Part shown: positions 39,889 through 49,812 of the stretch, piece by piece
How positions within the stretch are numbered: the stretch's first letter is position 1
Layout of the letters: each line of letters begins with the position of its first letter
NCBI RefSeq assembly: GCF_014083945.1
Contig: NZ_CP046444.1
Location: 2,294,001 to 2,358,000 of the forward strand
Source: Granulicella sp. 5B5
GTDB lineage: Bacteria; Acidobacteriota; Terriglobia; Terriglobales; Acidobacteriaceae
Direction of reading: 5' to 3'
DNA: 64,000 bases
Position numbers and translations under genes: made by a program
Notes under the pieces: model-generated
Database searches by the model: none
The model's input: only the letters and a program-made list of their open reading frames with translations
Told to the model about the DNA's origin: nothing

Positions 39889-42723
39889 TTAGAAAAGTGC
39901 CTCGTTGCGGCGCAGGTTGCCGGCTGAGCCGATGTTGGCAAGCGTGAAGTTGAAGCGATAGGCGCCTTCGTCGCGCACCGGGCCCAGGTTGTACTGGCGA
40001 TACTCGATGGAGATGCCGCAGCAGTTCCAGTTATAGCCGGCCTGCAGGGTGGTGTACTGCGCGTCTCCCGCGTTGAGGTCGATGCCCGCGCCGCCCGCGA
40101 GAGCGAGCCCCGGTCGCGTGGGCGAGCCGTAGCCCAGCAGCACGCGCATCTGCGAGAAGTCGGCCGTGGCCGAGCTGGTAAGTCCTGTGACGGTGTTTGT
40201 GACCGAACTGATGTTCTCTGTGTAGGAGCGGCCCGGCGCGTTCAGCTTCGCGTAGGAGAAGCCGCCGAACCAGTTGCCCTCATGCGCGTCCAGAAAGATG
40301 TTGGAGCTGTTGAACTTCTTTGCGCCGGTATCGTAGTCGAAGTCCCACTCCACGTCGGCGTGGCTGGAGGTGCGGAAGCGCATGCGCGAGATCAGCGGCG
40401 AGATCGCGCGCGGCTCGGTCAGGAAGGCGATGCCGGAGAAGTTGAGTGTGGACTCGAAGATGTTGCGGCGGGTGTCGATGACCGCGCCGCCGAAGTTCCG
40501 GTCGAAGAAGGTCTTCTGCGCGAGCTCCCAGCTGAACCACTCCTGCTGCGGAGCGGGGCCACGGCGGGCGCAGGGGTCGAAGCGCTTAACGTGCGTGCGG
40601 GTGGGCGAGTCGGGCGCGGTGGTCTCGGCCTCGGGAATGCCGTTGGCGTCGGTGGTGGCGTGCGGCGTCTCCTCTTCAGGCTCCGATGCAGACGTGGTCG
40701 CAGGGCAGCCGGGTAGCGGCTTCTGCTTCTTCGGCCGGAAGTAGAGGTGCTGCACCACGCCGTAGCGCAGCTCGTTCGTGTCGCTCACCAGATCCACATC
40801 GTCAAAGCGCAACACGTTCAGGAAGTTGCCCGCGCCGCGCACGTCGCGGTAGGTGATCTCCGGCTCGATGGTGTGCCGCACCTGGTCGCCAAGCAGCCAG
40901 TGCCAGCGCGCAGGCACAGTAAACGTGCGCTCGATGGCCGGCGGACGGATGTCGAAGTTGAACTCGAAGTCGGCGCGGTTGAGCCCTGCGTCCGCATCGA
41001 TGGGGGTTGCGTTCGGCCCATAGGGTGCCTTGCGCGAGTCGGTGTAAGCGGTCTCGCGCACGGCGGCGCTGGCCATCAGGTGCCAGCCGCCGAAGGCCGC
41101 CGGCAGCGAGATCTCCGGTCGGACGTCGATGCGCCCCGTGATGGGGGAGACGAAGTTCGGCTGCACGCGCTTCATCGCCGCGGCCGAGGCCTGGACGTTG
41201 TAGAAGAACGGCGTGCCGGGGATGCCGCGGTCGATACCGGTGAAGTCCAGCGAGGGTGCATGGAAGATCTTCACCTCTTCGCCGGTGTGGTCGGCGACGG
41301 GCACCACCTTTTGCCCCTCGTAACGGTCGATGCGGATGTCCATGGCGTGGCCATTGCTCTGGTGCGCCAGAAAGACGGTGGAGGTGATGTCCGAGCTGAC
41401 TGCCTGGTTGAAGTTTTCGGTAAAGGCCTCGCGGTAGATGTAGGAGCTGAGATACTCGCCATCGGCGACTACGCGCGTGGCGGGGTCCAGGCGATAGCGA
41501 AAGGCAACCGTTACGTCCTGGCCACCCTGGTTGGTGTAGACGTTCTGGATGATCGGCGTGCCGGAGACCGGGTCGACGCCAGTCTGTGTCGGCTGGTAGA
41601 AGCCGCGGTCCTGCAGCGCGGTAAAGTGGCCGGTCAGATAGTCGTCGCCGGGGCCCTTATAGCGCACGGTGCCGTTCTCCGACCATCCGCGCAGCGAGTA
41701 AAAGATGGTGCCCACCGTGAAGTCGACAGAGCGGCTGACCACCACATACACCTGCTCGCCGATGGTAATGCCCTTGGAGCCGGTGTGGTTGCTCGCGCTG
41801 GAGTAGCCGAAGACCGGGATCAGGATGCCGGACTGGCGCTGCGTGGTGTCCGTGGGGTGCGAGACATAGGGCAGAAAGAGCAGCGGCAGGCCCAGTAGCT
41901 TGAACGTCGTGCGGCCCGCGTGCGCCTTGCCGTCGGAGAGCGTGAACCGGCTGCTGAACAGCTGCCAGTCCGGGTGCGGCAGCAGGCAGCTGGTCACGGA
42001 ACCGTTGTAGATGGTGTAGTCGTCCGGGCCGGTCTTGGCGACCTCTCGGCCCCAGAAGAGAAACGGGTTCGCGTTGGTGTAGGGCGTGCGGTCCGGTGGT
42101 GCGGAGGCCCCCACAACGGTTGTCTTCGCGTTGGTTGGGCCAGCCGTGGCGACGCGCGGCTGGATGGAGCCGTTCACATCGTAGAAATGCCCGGTGCCGT
42201 TGTGCAGGTTGTAGTCTCCGTGCGAGGCCTGGAGGTACTCGTTGTTCTCGCCGCCCACCAGCTTCACATGGCCTTCGAGCGTTAGCTGCGCGTTGGCTTT
42301 GTTGTAGGTGATGGTGTCGGCGTAGAGCGTGTGGTCGCCGTAGTGGACCTCCACGTTCCCTTTCAGTGTGTAGAGATCGCCGTCCTGCGACTGCGTATCG
42401 CTGTCGAGCGTCAGCGTTTCGGGTGGCTTTGCCGGCGGCAGCGGTGTGGCGCGCGGCACGTCGGCGAAGTCCGTCTGCTGCGGCAGCGGCGCGTCCGGCG
42501 TCGTCGAAGAGGCGGAAGAAGACGAGTAGGTTGCCTGCGCCGCAGCGGTGGAGGGTACCTGCGGCGGCACTGCCTGCGCATGCAGATGTGGATGACCTGA
42601 GATCAGTGCAATGGTAAGTATGAAGAGAGACAGTGGAGCCTGGCATCGCTGCGGCGCAGGCGTGGAACGTCGAAGGGCGAACACGCGCAGGCGACGGGCG
42701 TTGAATTGGAGAAGCAAATCCAC
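39889..42723 (-). CDS. lptD: LPS-assembly protein LptD
   Basis: Outer-membrane barrel that inserts lipopolysaccharide. 944 residues. After an N-terminal signal region comes a Pro/Ala/Ser linker and the OstA domain (about residues 90-200): LKGNVEVHYGDHTLYADTITYNKANAQLTLEGHVKLVGG. The LptD barrel domain follows (LLFLPYVSHPTDTTQRQSGILIPVFGYSS, VDFTVGTIFYSLRGWSENG) with strands to the end (CCGISIEYRQYNLGPVRDEGAYRFNFTLANIGS). A low-complexity Pro/Thr/Glu insert lies near residues 665-710. Starts with GTG 42723; the exact start is uncertain. Its neighbour encodes a periplasmic thiol protein. Confidence 0.92.
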   Translation of the reverse strand: MDLLLQFNARRLRVFALRRSTPAPQRCQAPLSLFILTIALISGHPHLHAQAVPPQVPSTAAAQATYSSSSASSTTPDAPLPQQTDFADVPRATPLPPAKPPETLTLDSDTQSQDGDLYTLKGNVEVHYGDHTLYADTITYNKANAQLTLEGHVKLVGGENNEYLQASHGDYNLHNGTGHFYDVNGSIQPRVATAGPTNAKTTVVGASAPPDRTPYTNANPFLFWGREVAKTGPDDYTIYNGSVTSCLLPHPDWQLFSSRFTLSDGKAHAGRTTFKLLGLPLLFLPYVSHPTDTTQRQSGILIPVFGYSSASNHTGSKGITIGEQVYVVVSRSVDFTVGTIFYSLRGWSENGTVRYKGPGDDYLTGHFTALQDRGFYQPTQTGVDPVSGTPIIQNVYTNQGGQDVTVAFRYRLDPATRVVADGEYLSSYIYREAFTENFNQAVSSDITSTVFLAHQSNGHAMDIRIDRYEGQKVVPVADHTGEEVKIFHAPSLDFTGIDRGIPGTPFFYNVQASAAAMKRVQPNFVSPITGRIDVRPEISLPAAFGGWHLMASAAVRETAYTDSRKAPYGPNATPIDADAGLNRADFEFNFDIRPPAIERTFTVPARWHWLLGDQVRHTIEPEITYRDVRGAGNFLNVLRFDDVDLVSDTNELRYGVVQHLYFRPKKQKPLPGCPATTSASEPEEETPHATTDANGIPEAETTAPDSPTRTHVKRFDPCARRGPAPQQEWFSWELAQKTFFDRNFGGAVIDTRRNIFESTLNFSGIAFLTEPRAISPLISRMRFRTSSHADVEWDFDYDTGAKKFNSSNIFLDAHEGNWFGGFSYAKLNAPGRSYTENISSVTNTVTGLTSSATADFSQMRVLLGYGSPTRPGLALAGGAGIDLNAGDAQYTTLQAGYNWNCCGISIEYRQYNLGPVRDEGAYRFNFTLANIGSAGNLRRNEALF

Positions 42724-42871
42724 TGACTTGAGCTTAGACGATTCGCAGGCCCGGCTGGCTTGCGAGCGTGATCAAAATCGCCACGGCCACCGCGGAACGG
42801 CGATCTGCATCGAAACGACAAGGAACCAGCAGAGCCCCGAGTGGGACGAACACCTTTTACCGGGAACCACC

Positions 42872-44368
42872 ATGAGCAGCAGCGCACAGCGCGATCTGTA
42901 CGAAGACGCGGCAGAAATACAGCAACGACTCGGGGCTACTGGCACAGACGGTGCCGCAACGCTACGCCGTCTGGCAGCGGAGCGGCTCGCCGCGCACCGC
43001 AGCAAGCGGCCTGCGCTGGACCCTGGGGCAACGCCCGCACAGCGCCCGATGCCCAAGATCTCCGAATCCGCGAAGCGCGCCCGCGAAGCAGTCGTCGCGC
43101 GGTACAGCGCCACCCCGACCTATCGCGAAGCGTTAGCCACAGAGACACACGCCGCAGCCGCGACCCCGGTCACTGAGCCACCCACACCTCGCTGGATCGA
43201 AGAGCCCGTCCGCGCCGCGCGGCCAGTGGCCGTTCCGGAAGCCATCATCGCCGAGCCGGTACCCGCAGAGCCGATCGTCGCAGCCCCCCTCATGGCCGTG
43301 CCCGCTCCGATCGTTGCGGCAGCAACTGCTCCCGCCGTGGAAGAGGACTTCGCCTGGCTCGATGCAAAGACCGAGCCGATCGCTCTACCCACCTTCGCCA
43401 TGCCCGAGCCGGCCGCACCCACACTGCCAACCAGGCCGGTGGGCGAGTGGCAGGTGCGTCCGTTTGAAGAGTTGTCCCAGCTGGTAGCCCCCCCCGCGCC
43501 GCTGCGCATCACCGAAGAGGTGCGTCATGAGGAGATCGCGGACCTTGACGAGGAGATCGCCTTCCGCCTCGCGCCAGAGTTTCAGGAGCATCTGATCGAG
43601 CCGCTGCCCATCCAGGCGAACATCATCGAATTCCCGCGGCAGCTTGTGGCTGCGCGCAAGGCACGTCCGCGGCTTGCCGAAGGCCCGTTCCGCACCGACG
43701 AAGCCGCCGAGTACCACGATCCGTTCCCGCCCGCCGCACCCGCAGAACCTGAGTTCCAGATGCGGATCTTCGAGGTCGAACCGCTGCCGCCGATGCCTGC
43801 CTCGCAGGTAGCCGAGGTTGAGACTCCGCTTGAGCCGGAGTGGCAGCATATGGTGCTGGATGCCGCCGAAGAAGAGGACGAAGCGCCCTCATGGCGGCCG
43901 CTGCCCGAGCCTGAGATGTCGCCCGCTCCCACGCATGATCTAGGAGGCCCGCTACCGGTTGCGTCCTTTGAGCTTCGCCTGATGTCGGCTGCCGTGGATG
44001 CCATTTGCGTTGGCGTGGCCTTTGTAGCGTTCGCTGCCGTCGCCGGTTGGATCGGCGGCCACCAGTTGCGTGCTGTCCCGGTGCGAACGCTCGGCATCAT
44101 CTCGGCGGGTCTGCTGGGGTTGCTGGCAATCTTCTACCAGGCGCTCTTTCTCACGCTCAGCCGCTCCACGCCAGGCATGTACTACGCCAACCTTGTATTC
44201 AGGACGCTGGCCGGCCGGGAGCCCTCGCGGCGGATGATGCGCCGGCGCGTCGGTGCCAACGTTCTGGCTGCCCTGCCACTGGGGCTGGGCCTCCTTTGGA
44301 GCCTGGTCGATAGGCGCAATCTGGGCTGGAACGACCGCATCTCCGGCATCTTCCTCCGCGAGTACTAG
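42872..44368 (+). CDS. RDD-family membrane protein with long Pro/Ala/Glu-rich N-terminal region
   Basis: 498 residues. The first 350 or so are hydrophilic and rich in Pro, Ala and Glu, with no fold recognised. The C-terminal part is the RDD domain: SFELRLMSAAVDAICVGVAFVAF (Arg and Asp of the name), a second span around LGIISAGLLGLLAIFYQALFLTL, SRSTPGMYYANLVFRTLAGREPS, and the DRISGIFLRE end. RDD proteins may be Na+/H+ antiporters or protein-handling membrane proteins; no role can be assigned. Divergent from lptD with a poor RBS (GGGA) before ATG 42872. Confidence 0.75.
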   Translation: MSSSAQRDLYEDAAEIQQRLGATGTDGAATLRRLAAERLAAHRSKRPALDPGATPAQRPMPKISESAKRAREAVVARYSATPTYREALATETHAAAATPVTEPPTPRWIEEPVRAARPVAVPEAIIAEPVPAEPIVAAPLMAVPAPIVAAATAPAVEEDFAWLDAKTEPIALPTFAMPEPAAPTLPTRPVGEWQVRPFEELSQLVAPPAPLRITEEVRHEEIADLDEEIAFRLAPEFQEHLIEPLPIQANIIEFPRQLVAARKARPRLAEGPFRTDEAAEYHDPFPPAAPAEPEFQMRIFEVEPLPPMPASQVAEVETPLEPEWQHMVLDAAEEEDEAPSWRPLPEPEMSPAPTHDLGGPLPVASFELRLMSAAVDAICVGVAFVAFAAVAGWIGGHQLRAVPVRTLGIISAGLLGLLAIFYQALFLTLSRSTPGMYYANLVFRTLAGREPSRRMMRRRVGANVLAALPLGLGLLWSLVDRRNLGWNDRISGIFLREY

Positions 44369-44521
44369 CTACACCCACATTTCTCAGAATGACGGCACGG
44401 TCATCCTTTCTGTGCTCCATTGAAATTTCTTATTCACTTCATAGGCCAGACGAAACTCCAGCCCGATCCGGGGCGTCTTTCGCGATAGAGTCAAAGAAAG
44501 TCTCTCTGGAGGACGGGTTGC

Positions 44522-44983
44522 ATGGTGTGGAAGTCTGAGCGCGGAACGGCGATGGTGCCGGTCTGGAAGCGGGTAGCAGTAGCAATCGGGGCAGTTTCGC
44601 TGGCAGCGGTGGCGGTGTTGTGGCAGCCGCATGTGGTGGCGGCCTACTCGGCCCCGAACCCCGACCCCGGCTCGGCGGAGTTCTACACCCAGAAGGTCAA
44701 GCCGATCTTTGAGTCCAACTGCTTCCGTTGCCACGGCGGCGTGAACCACCGTGGCGGCCTCACCTTCGACACCCAGGCTGGCCTGCTGAAGGGCGGTCAC
44801 GACGGTGCAGTGGTGGTCGTCGGACATCCTGAGCAGTCGCTGCTGGTCAAGCTGATCCGCCACGAAGGCCCGGCGGACGACCCCATGCCCATGCCGCCCA
44901 AGGGCGATAAGCTCTCTGACGCCGACATCGCCACGGTTTCTGCCTGGATCAAGGCCGGGGCCAAGATGCCTGACGCGCAGTAA
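44522..44983 (+). CDS. Exported monoheme c-type cytochrome (PSCyt1-like)
   Basis: 153 residues. An N-terminal membrane/signal segment (AVAIGAVSLAAVAVLW) is followed by a single heme-binding site in PIFESNCFRCHGGVNHRGGL (CFRCH). The pattern 'GGLTFDTQAGLLKGG' and 'SLLVKLIRHEGPADDPMPMPPKG', ending with LSDADIATVSAWIKAGA, is the planctomycete-type cytochrome C domain common in acidobacteria. GGAGG lies nine bases before the ATG. It may be periplasmic and membrane-tethered; redox partner unknown. Confidence 0.85.
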   Translation: MVWKSERGTAMVPVWKRVAVAIGAVSLAAVAVLWQPHVVAAYSAPNPDPGSAEFYTQKVKPIFESNCFRCHGGVNHRGGLTFDTQAGLLKGGHDGAVVVVGHPEQSLLVKLIRHEGPADDPMPMPPKGDKLSDADIATVSAWIKAGAKMPDAQ

Positions 44984-45107
44984 AATAGAAACAGACATTT
45001 TTAGAAGCGAGTTTTTGGGCCTGTATCACTCTAGCCACTATCGCAAGCCGCCAAGCCGGGATACTCTGATAAGGCTCTGGCGGCTTCGCGGCCTCCTTGA
45101 AAAACTG

Positions 45108-46190
45108 ATGATGACCAGGACGCTGCTGGGGGAGCTCTTCCCGCGCCGCCGTACTTGTTTGGGACTGGGTGCCGCACTCGCCGTCATGGTGACTCTGGTG
45201 CTCACGCTTGCCGTTGCGCCCGCCGCGCGGGCCGAGGGTATAAACGCGACCCGGACGCGCCCGCTTCGCCTGCGCCGCAGTGCCGCTATGCAGAACGTCG
45301 CGCCGAGGGGCGGTACGGCAAAGTCCGGCACCGCGCATTCGCGGCCAAAGTCCAGCATGCGCATGGACGCGAAGCGCTCCGGCACCAGCCAGCCCAAGGC
45401 CAAGGGAACGGACACCAAGGCCGGCAAAATCACGCCGCACCACAGGGCCCGCCGTCGCGCCAAAGACGCTGACGATGCTGACATGCCGATGCTGGAGCAG
45501 GTCCGTGGGCGTCGGGGACGCCGCCGCACCCGCGCTACCCTGCGCCGAGTCTCCGCGCGCCGCAGCGAGAGCTTCCGTGTGCGCGAGAACGTCCGTGAGG
45601 CAGTCGTAGTAGGCCCAACCACCTCGCTACGCGGCACACGCGAGGTGCTGGTCCACCAGAACCTGATGGCCGCTGACGAAGGCCTTGAGCGCATCCAGAC
45701 CGATGCTCAGTTGGAGCAGATGCGGGAGGACAAAGATCTCGTTGACTTCCCCGAAAGCCGCAGCCTGCGGGTGAATCCGGACCTGCCCTTCGACCGCCGC
45801 TGCGCGCGTCCCTGGACCGTGCGCTTTGCCGAAGACCTCTCTCGCGACTTCTACGACCACTTTGGCGTGCCGCTGCAGGTCAACTCGGCCGCGCGCTCGG
45901 TGGAGTACCAGTTGCACCTCGCGCACTTCAACGGCAACGCCGCCGGTGTGGAGGGCGACACGTCCTCGCCGCACCTCACCGGCCAGGCCATCGACTTCGG
46001 CAAGAAGGGCATGAGCCGCGCCGAACTGGCGTGGATGCGCGCTCGCCTGCTGCCGCTGATGCAGGCCGGCAAGATCGACGTGGAAGAGGAGTTCCGCCAA
46101 GCATGCTTCCACATCAGCGTCTACCGCACCTACCTGCCGCCGCAGCATGAGGTGGCTACGGTACCGGCAACCATCGTCGCAGTGCCCTAA
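45108..46190 (+). CDS. DUF5715 family exported protein (M15 peptidase-like)
   Basis: Starting at ATG 45108, about 360 residues. A signal/anchor segment (LGLGAALAVMVTLVLTLAVAPAARA) leads into a basic, low-complexity region (about 45-150) and then the DUF5715 core. The core contains LRVNPDLPFDRRCARPWTVRF, VNSAARSVEYQLHLAHFNGNA, SSPHLTGQAIDFGKKGMSRAE and EEFRQACFHISVYRTYLP. The 'H-x3-AID' and 'CFHISV' blocks resemble D-Ala-D-Ala-type peptidase folds with zinc ligands (His, Asp, His). A cell-wall role is likely but not shown. The start could also be a TTG at 45015. Confidence 0.72.
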   Translation: MMTRTLLGELFPRRRTCLGLGAALAVMVTLVLTLAVAPAARAEGINATRTRPLRLRRSAAMQNVAPRGGTAKSGTAHSRPKSSMRMDAKRSGTSQPKAKGTDTKAGKITPHHRARRRAKDADDADMPMLEQVRGRRGRRRTRATLRRVSARRSESFRVRENVREAVVVGPTTSLRGTREVLVHQNLMAADEGLERIQTDAQLEQMREDKDLVDFPESRSLRVNPDLPFDRRCARPWTVRFAEDLSRDFYDHFGVPLQVNSAARSVEYQLHLAHFNGNAAGVEGDTSSPHLTGQAIDFGKKGMSRAELAWMRARLLPLMQAGKIDVEEEFRQACFHISVYRTYLPPQHEVATVPATIVAVP

Positions 46191-46212
46191 ACGAGACACT
46201 CCGCAATAAAAT

Positions 46213-46242
46213 GAGGCTGGACGCCGCCTGGCATCCAGCCTC
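46213..46242. terminator. Hairpin between convergent genes
   Basis: GAGGCTGGA pairs with TCCAGCCTC. Its right edge overlaps the stop codon of the DUF6496 gene and its left side follows the DUF5715 stop. Confidence 0.6.
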
Positions 46243-46481
46243 TACTTGTTTGGATTCGGCGGCACCTTGGCGCCCTTCTTGCGCGCCTCTGAAAGTCCGA
46301 TGGCGATGGCCTGCTTCGGGTTCGTGACCTTCTTGCCGCTGCGTCCGCTTTTCAGCTTGCCCTCGCGCATCTCGTGCATTTCCGTCTTCACCTGCTTGCC
46401 CGCGGCGGAGCTGTACTTGCGTGTCGACTTCTTCGCTGGTGCCTTCTTGGTGGACTTTTTTGCTGCCTTCTTCGTTGCCAT
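46242..46481 (-). CDS. Small Lys-rich DUF6496-like protein
   Basis: 79 residues, very basic and Lys/Ala/Ser rich: MATKKAAKKSTKKAPAKKST, then KTEMHEMREGKLKSGRSGKK and VTNPKQAIAIGLSEARKKGA. The C-terminal half matches the DUF6496 pattern; the N-terminal half resembles histone H1-like tails. It may bind DNA or RNA, but this is inferred from composition only. GGAGG lies nine bases before the ATG. The stop falls within a hairpin. Confidence 0.75.
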   Translation of the reverse strand: MATKKAAKKSTKKAPAKKSTRKYSSAAGKQVKTEMHEMREGKLKSGRSGKKVTNPKQAIAIGLSEARKKGAKVPPNPNK

Positions 46482-46533
46482 GGAGCATATCCTCCCGTGA
46501 CGGTTTGAGCAGGTTTCTACGCGCCGCGTTGCA

Positions 46534-48189
46534 TCAGGTGGGAATACGATCGCGGCGATATACCGAAAACACGGTGATGGAGACGATCAGGATAAGGAGT
46601 GTCGCTCCCGCGAAGACATACGTGCGCCAGCTATGCGGGCCATCCACCGGATTGGGTGCCGCACCGCTGTATACGGCGTTCAGGTCGGCAGCGAGCCCCG
46701 GAATCGTGATTGCATCGAACGCATGGCGCGAGTCGTCAGCAGGCGCCACCGGCAGCGAGCCGAAGATGCGCTCGCGCGAAGGCGCATTGCCGTCGCGGTC
46801 ATGCGGTATGACCTTGAACAGCGCGTTGATCTCGGCATCGCGCGGGTCGTTGAAGAGCGTGATATCGGCCGTGTTCGGGAAGAGTGTGACCGCGCCGGTC
46901 ATCTTCTTCTCAACTGCGGAGACACCATCCTGGCAGACGCCCAGCGCGTAGTAGCCGCCAAAGGGCATTGCCGGATGCGCCGCATGCAGGTGCATGTAAG
47001 CCACCGTCATCAGCCCGGCCAACCGCGTTACCTCCAGCGTCTGGTCGCCTGTGTAGGTGTGCGCAGCACGCCGCAGCACCCAGGCCTGGTCGAGCGTGTC
47101 CATCGTGCGCCACTCGGCTTTGCCGTCCACGCCGAAGTAGTAGCTCACGTCGGCGTTCACATGTGGCCCGCGGATGTGCCACTCCAGCTCCGCATGCGAT
47201 ACCGGCACCAGCAGCGGTCGGGCCCTGCCGGTGCTCTCGCGGCTTCCCGGTACCGTCATCCCGGTGTCGATCCAGAACGGCGCCATTACGTCCATGCCCT
47301 TGTAGTGCAGGTGCGCGAAGTTGGCGAAGTAGCGCGCGTCGTCCACCGTAACGGTGTGCCCGGTCTCCTGCAGAATCTGCATCAGGCCCTCGGGCGTGGT
47401 CGCGGTGGTGTGGTCCACGCGCTGCTCTTCAAACGCAACCTCGCTGCTGGGCTTTCGATGCCCGGCCCGCGTGGGATGCAGACCGGCGCTCACTGTCGCC
47501 GCACCGTCCAGCTTATTCGCGGCCAGCCGGTTCAGCAGGTCGGCCAGCCGCTGCGAGGCAGCGTGCACCGGTGCGAACTGGTTCGGCCCATCGCCGCGCA
47601 CAAAGCCATCGCCCAACGGCGTCACCAGGCCTTCAGTCGTAAACGGCGGCAGCGGCGAGGGATCATCTAGTGCAACGGTTCCTCCCTGGCCGAGCGCATA
47701 GGGGCCGAGATCGAGATACGCTCGCTGCTGCTCGGCGCTCAGTTGTGGTTTAGTGTCTTGCTGCGTGCCATCGGAAACTTTGACCTGCGCGCCCGGATGC
47801 ACCGCCGAAGCCGCCTCAAGCGTAGCGTCCTTGCCCGCGATGTGCCCCACCACACGTACGGTCGGATTGATCGCGCGCATCGTCCAGCCGGGGAAGCGGT
47901 CGAGCCCCTGCCAGTCCTTGCCGAGCACGCGCTTGCGCAGCTCATCGAGCAGCTTGGGCGTCAGCAGCGCAGGCCCGCGCTTGCCGCCATTGTCGAGTTT
48001 GTCGATCAGCTTTAGTGGAAAGTCAGGATGCTGCGCGGTCAGCTCGCGCAGGCTCTGCGATAGCAGCACAGTATTCGGCGGCATAGGCGCCTCGGGCACA
48101 ACATAGCTCTGCCTGCGGCAGGCGACCAGCGTCAGCAACGGAAGCAGCGTGATTCCAAGAGAACGAGCGAGCTTGCGTGGATGGCGCAT
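46534..48189 (-). CDS. Exported/lipoprotein, conserved acidobacterial hypothetical
   Basis: About 551 residues from ATG 48189. The start SLGITLLPLLTLVACRRQ is a lipoprotein-type signal (LVAC). A large middle domain has no fold I recognise, with GHRKPSSEVAFEEQRVDHTT, ADVSYYFGVDGKAEWRTMDT and MPFGGYYALGVCQDGVSAVEKKMTGAVTLF. One membrane span near the C-terminus (FAGATLLILIVSITVFSVYRRDRIPT) anchors it. Both a lipid and a TM anchor would be odd, so one is probably cosmetic. Function unknown. A GTG 12 codons upstream is an alternative start. Confidence 0.65.
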   Translation of the reverse strand: MRHPRKLARSLGITLLPLLTLVACRRQSYVVPEAPMPPNTVLLSQSLRELTAQHPDFPLKLIDKLDNGGKRGPALLTPKLLDELRKRVLGKDWQGLDRFPGWTMRAINPTVRVVGHIAGKDATLEAASAVHPGAQVKVSDGTQQDTKPQLSAEQQRAYLDLGPYALGQGGTVALDDPSPLPPFTTEGLVTPLGDGFVRGDGPNQFAPVHAASQRLADLLNRLAANKLDGAATVSAGLHPTRAGHRKPSSEVAFEEQRVDHTTATTPEGLMQILQETGHTVTVDDARYFANFAHLHYKGMDVMAPFWIDTGMTVPGSRESTGRARPLLVPVSHAELEWHIRGPHVNADVSYYFGVDGKAEWRTMDTLDQAWVLRRAAHTYTGDQTLEVTRLAGLMTVAYMHLHAAHPAMPFGGYYALGVCQDGVSAVEKKMTGAVTLFPNTADITLFNDPRDAEINALFKVIPHDRDGNAPSRERIFGSLPVAPADDSRHAFDAITIPGLAADLNAVYSGAAPNPVDGPHSWRTYVFAGATLLILIVSITVFSVYRRDRIPT

Positions 48190-48247
48190 CAGTGAGTTGG
48201 ATGCGCATTTTGACACCGTTGTCACGCCACTTTCGTTGGAGGAAGTT

Positions 48248-49726
48248 CTACGCGTCCAGCTTCTTGATCACCAGCTCATTCAGCAGCGCGGGGTTCGCCT
48301 GCCCCTTGCTGGCCTTCATCACCTGGCCCACAAAGAACGCGGCCACAGTGCGCTTGCCACCCTTGAACTGCGCCACCTGCGCGGGGTTCGCGGCGATCGC
48401 CTCGTCGATCATCGTTTCCAGTGCGGACGAGTCCGAAATCTGCTGTGGCTTGTCGCGATCGTAGATGTAGGCGAAGTCCCTGCCCTCGGCAAAGCAGTTG
48501 TCCAATAGTTGTTTGAGCTGCTTCGAGCTGATCTCGCCGGCCTCAGCCAGGTCTGCCGCCAGTACCAGCCCATCCAGCGTCACCGGCGAACCGCCAATCT
48601 CCAGCTCACCAGCACGCAGCCGCATGGTGATCTCGCTCAACAGAATCGACGCGACGCGCTTCGGACTCTTCGCGCGGTCGGCGGCGAGTTGAAACAGGTC
48701 ACCCAGCTCGCGGTCGGTCGTCAGCGTTGCAGCATCCTGCGCGGAGAGACCATACTCTGCCGTGAGCCGCGCGCGGCGCGCTTCGGGCAACTCCGGCATG
48801 TCGCTCAGAATCTGCTTCTGCCACTCCGCACCGACCACCAGCGCGGGCAGATCAGGCTCCGGGAAGTAGCGATAGTCGTGCGCCTGCTCCTTGCTGCGCA
48901 TCGAGTAGGTGCGGCCCTCGGCGCTGTTCCACAGCCGCGACTCCTGCACCACGCGCCCGCCGTCTTCCAGCACACCAATCTGTCGCTCGATCTCGTACTC
49001 AACAGCCGCGCGAATGTAGCGGAAGCTGTTGACGTTCTTCACCTCGGCCTTGGTGCCAAACTCCTTCGCACCCTTCAGCATCACGCTCACGTTGGCGTCG
49101 CAGCGCAGCGAACCCTCTTCCATGTTGCAGTCGCTCACGCCGGTGTACAGCAGAATTTCCTTCAGCTTGGTCAGGTACTCGAAGACCTCGTCGGCGCTGC
49201 GCAGATCGGGCTCGCTCACAATCTCCACCAGTGGCGTTCCGCAGCGGTTCAGGTCAATGTAGGTACGCGTGGCGGAGTCGGCAAAGCCGTCATGCAGGCT
49301 CTTACCCGCGTCCTCTTCCATGTGCAGTCGCGTCACGCCAATCTTCTTCGAGTTGCCTTCTGCATCTGGCACATAAATCGCGCCATGCTCCGCAATTGGT
49401 TTGTCGAACTGCGAGATCTGGTAGCCCTTCGGCGAGTCTGGATAGAAGTAGTTCTTGCGCGCGAAGATGCTCGTCTCACGAATCTCGCAGCCGATCGCCT
49501 TCGCTGCCAGCACGGCATACTCCACAGCCTGCCTGTTCAGCACGGGCAGAGCGCCGGGGAGGCCCAGGCAAACGGGGCAAACATGTGTGTTCGGCTCGCC
49601 GCCGTACTCGTTCTTGCAGCCGCAGAAGGCCTTGGTCTTGGTAAGCAGCTGAACATGGACCTCCAACCCGATCACGGGCTGGTACTTGGCGAGAACTTCG
49701 GGCGAAAGTGCGAGCGCTGCAGACAT
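48248..49726 (-). CDS. gatB: Asp-tRNA(Asn)/Glu-tRNA(Gln) amidotransferase subunit B
   Basis: Part of GatCAB, which makes Gln-tRNA and Asn-tRNA by transamidation. 492 residues. YQPVIGLEVHVQLLTKTKAFCGCKNEYGGEPNTHVCPVCLGLPGALPVLN is the signature, with CxC and CxxC zinc ligands. GVTRLHMEEDAGKSLHDG, EIVSEPDLRSADEVFEYL, CDANVSVMLKGAKEFGTKAEVKNVNSF and YFPEPDLPAL are further GatB motifs. The YqeY/GatB_Yqey tail ends in a GGKRTVAAFFVGQVMKASKGQANPALLN block. gatA and gatC are not in this window. Confidence 0.95.
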   Translation of the reverse strand: MSAALALSPEVLAKYQPVIGLEVHVQLLTKTKAFCGCKNEYGGEPNTHVCPVCLGLPGALPVLNRQAVEYAVLAAKAIGCEIRETSIFARKNYFYPDSPKGYQISQFDKPIAEHGAIYVPDAEGNSKKIGVTRLHMEEDAGKSLHDGFADSATRTYIDLNRCGTPLVEIVSEPDLRSADEVFEYLTKLKEILLYTGVSDCNMEEGSLRCDANVSVMLKGAKEFGTKAEVKNVNSFRYIRAAVEYEIERQIGVLEDGGRVVQESRLWNSAEGRTYSMRSKEQAHDYRYFPEPDLPALVVGAEWQKQILSDMPELPEARRARLTAEYGLSAQDAATLTTDRELGDLFQLAADRAKSPKRVASILLSEITMRLRAGELEIGGSPVTLDGLVLAADLAEAGEISSKQLKQLLDNCFAEGRDFAYIYDRDKPQQISDSSALETMIDEAIAANPAQVAQFKGGKRTVAAFFVGQVMKASKGQANPALLNELVIKKLDA

Positions 49727-49812
49727 TACGTTGATTTTATCAACCCGAATCCCAATTCTGCGCCGCAGGCTGCATCTCAGCTAGGAAGCCAATTGACGGG
49801 AGAACGGCAACC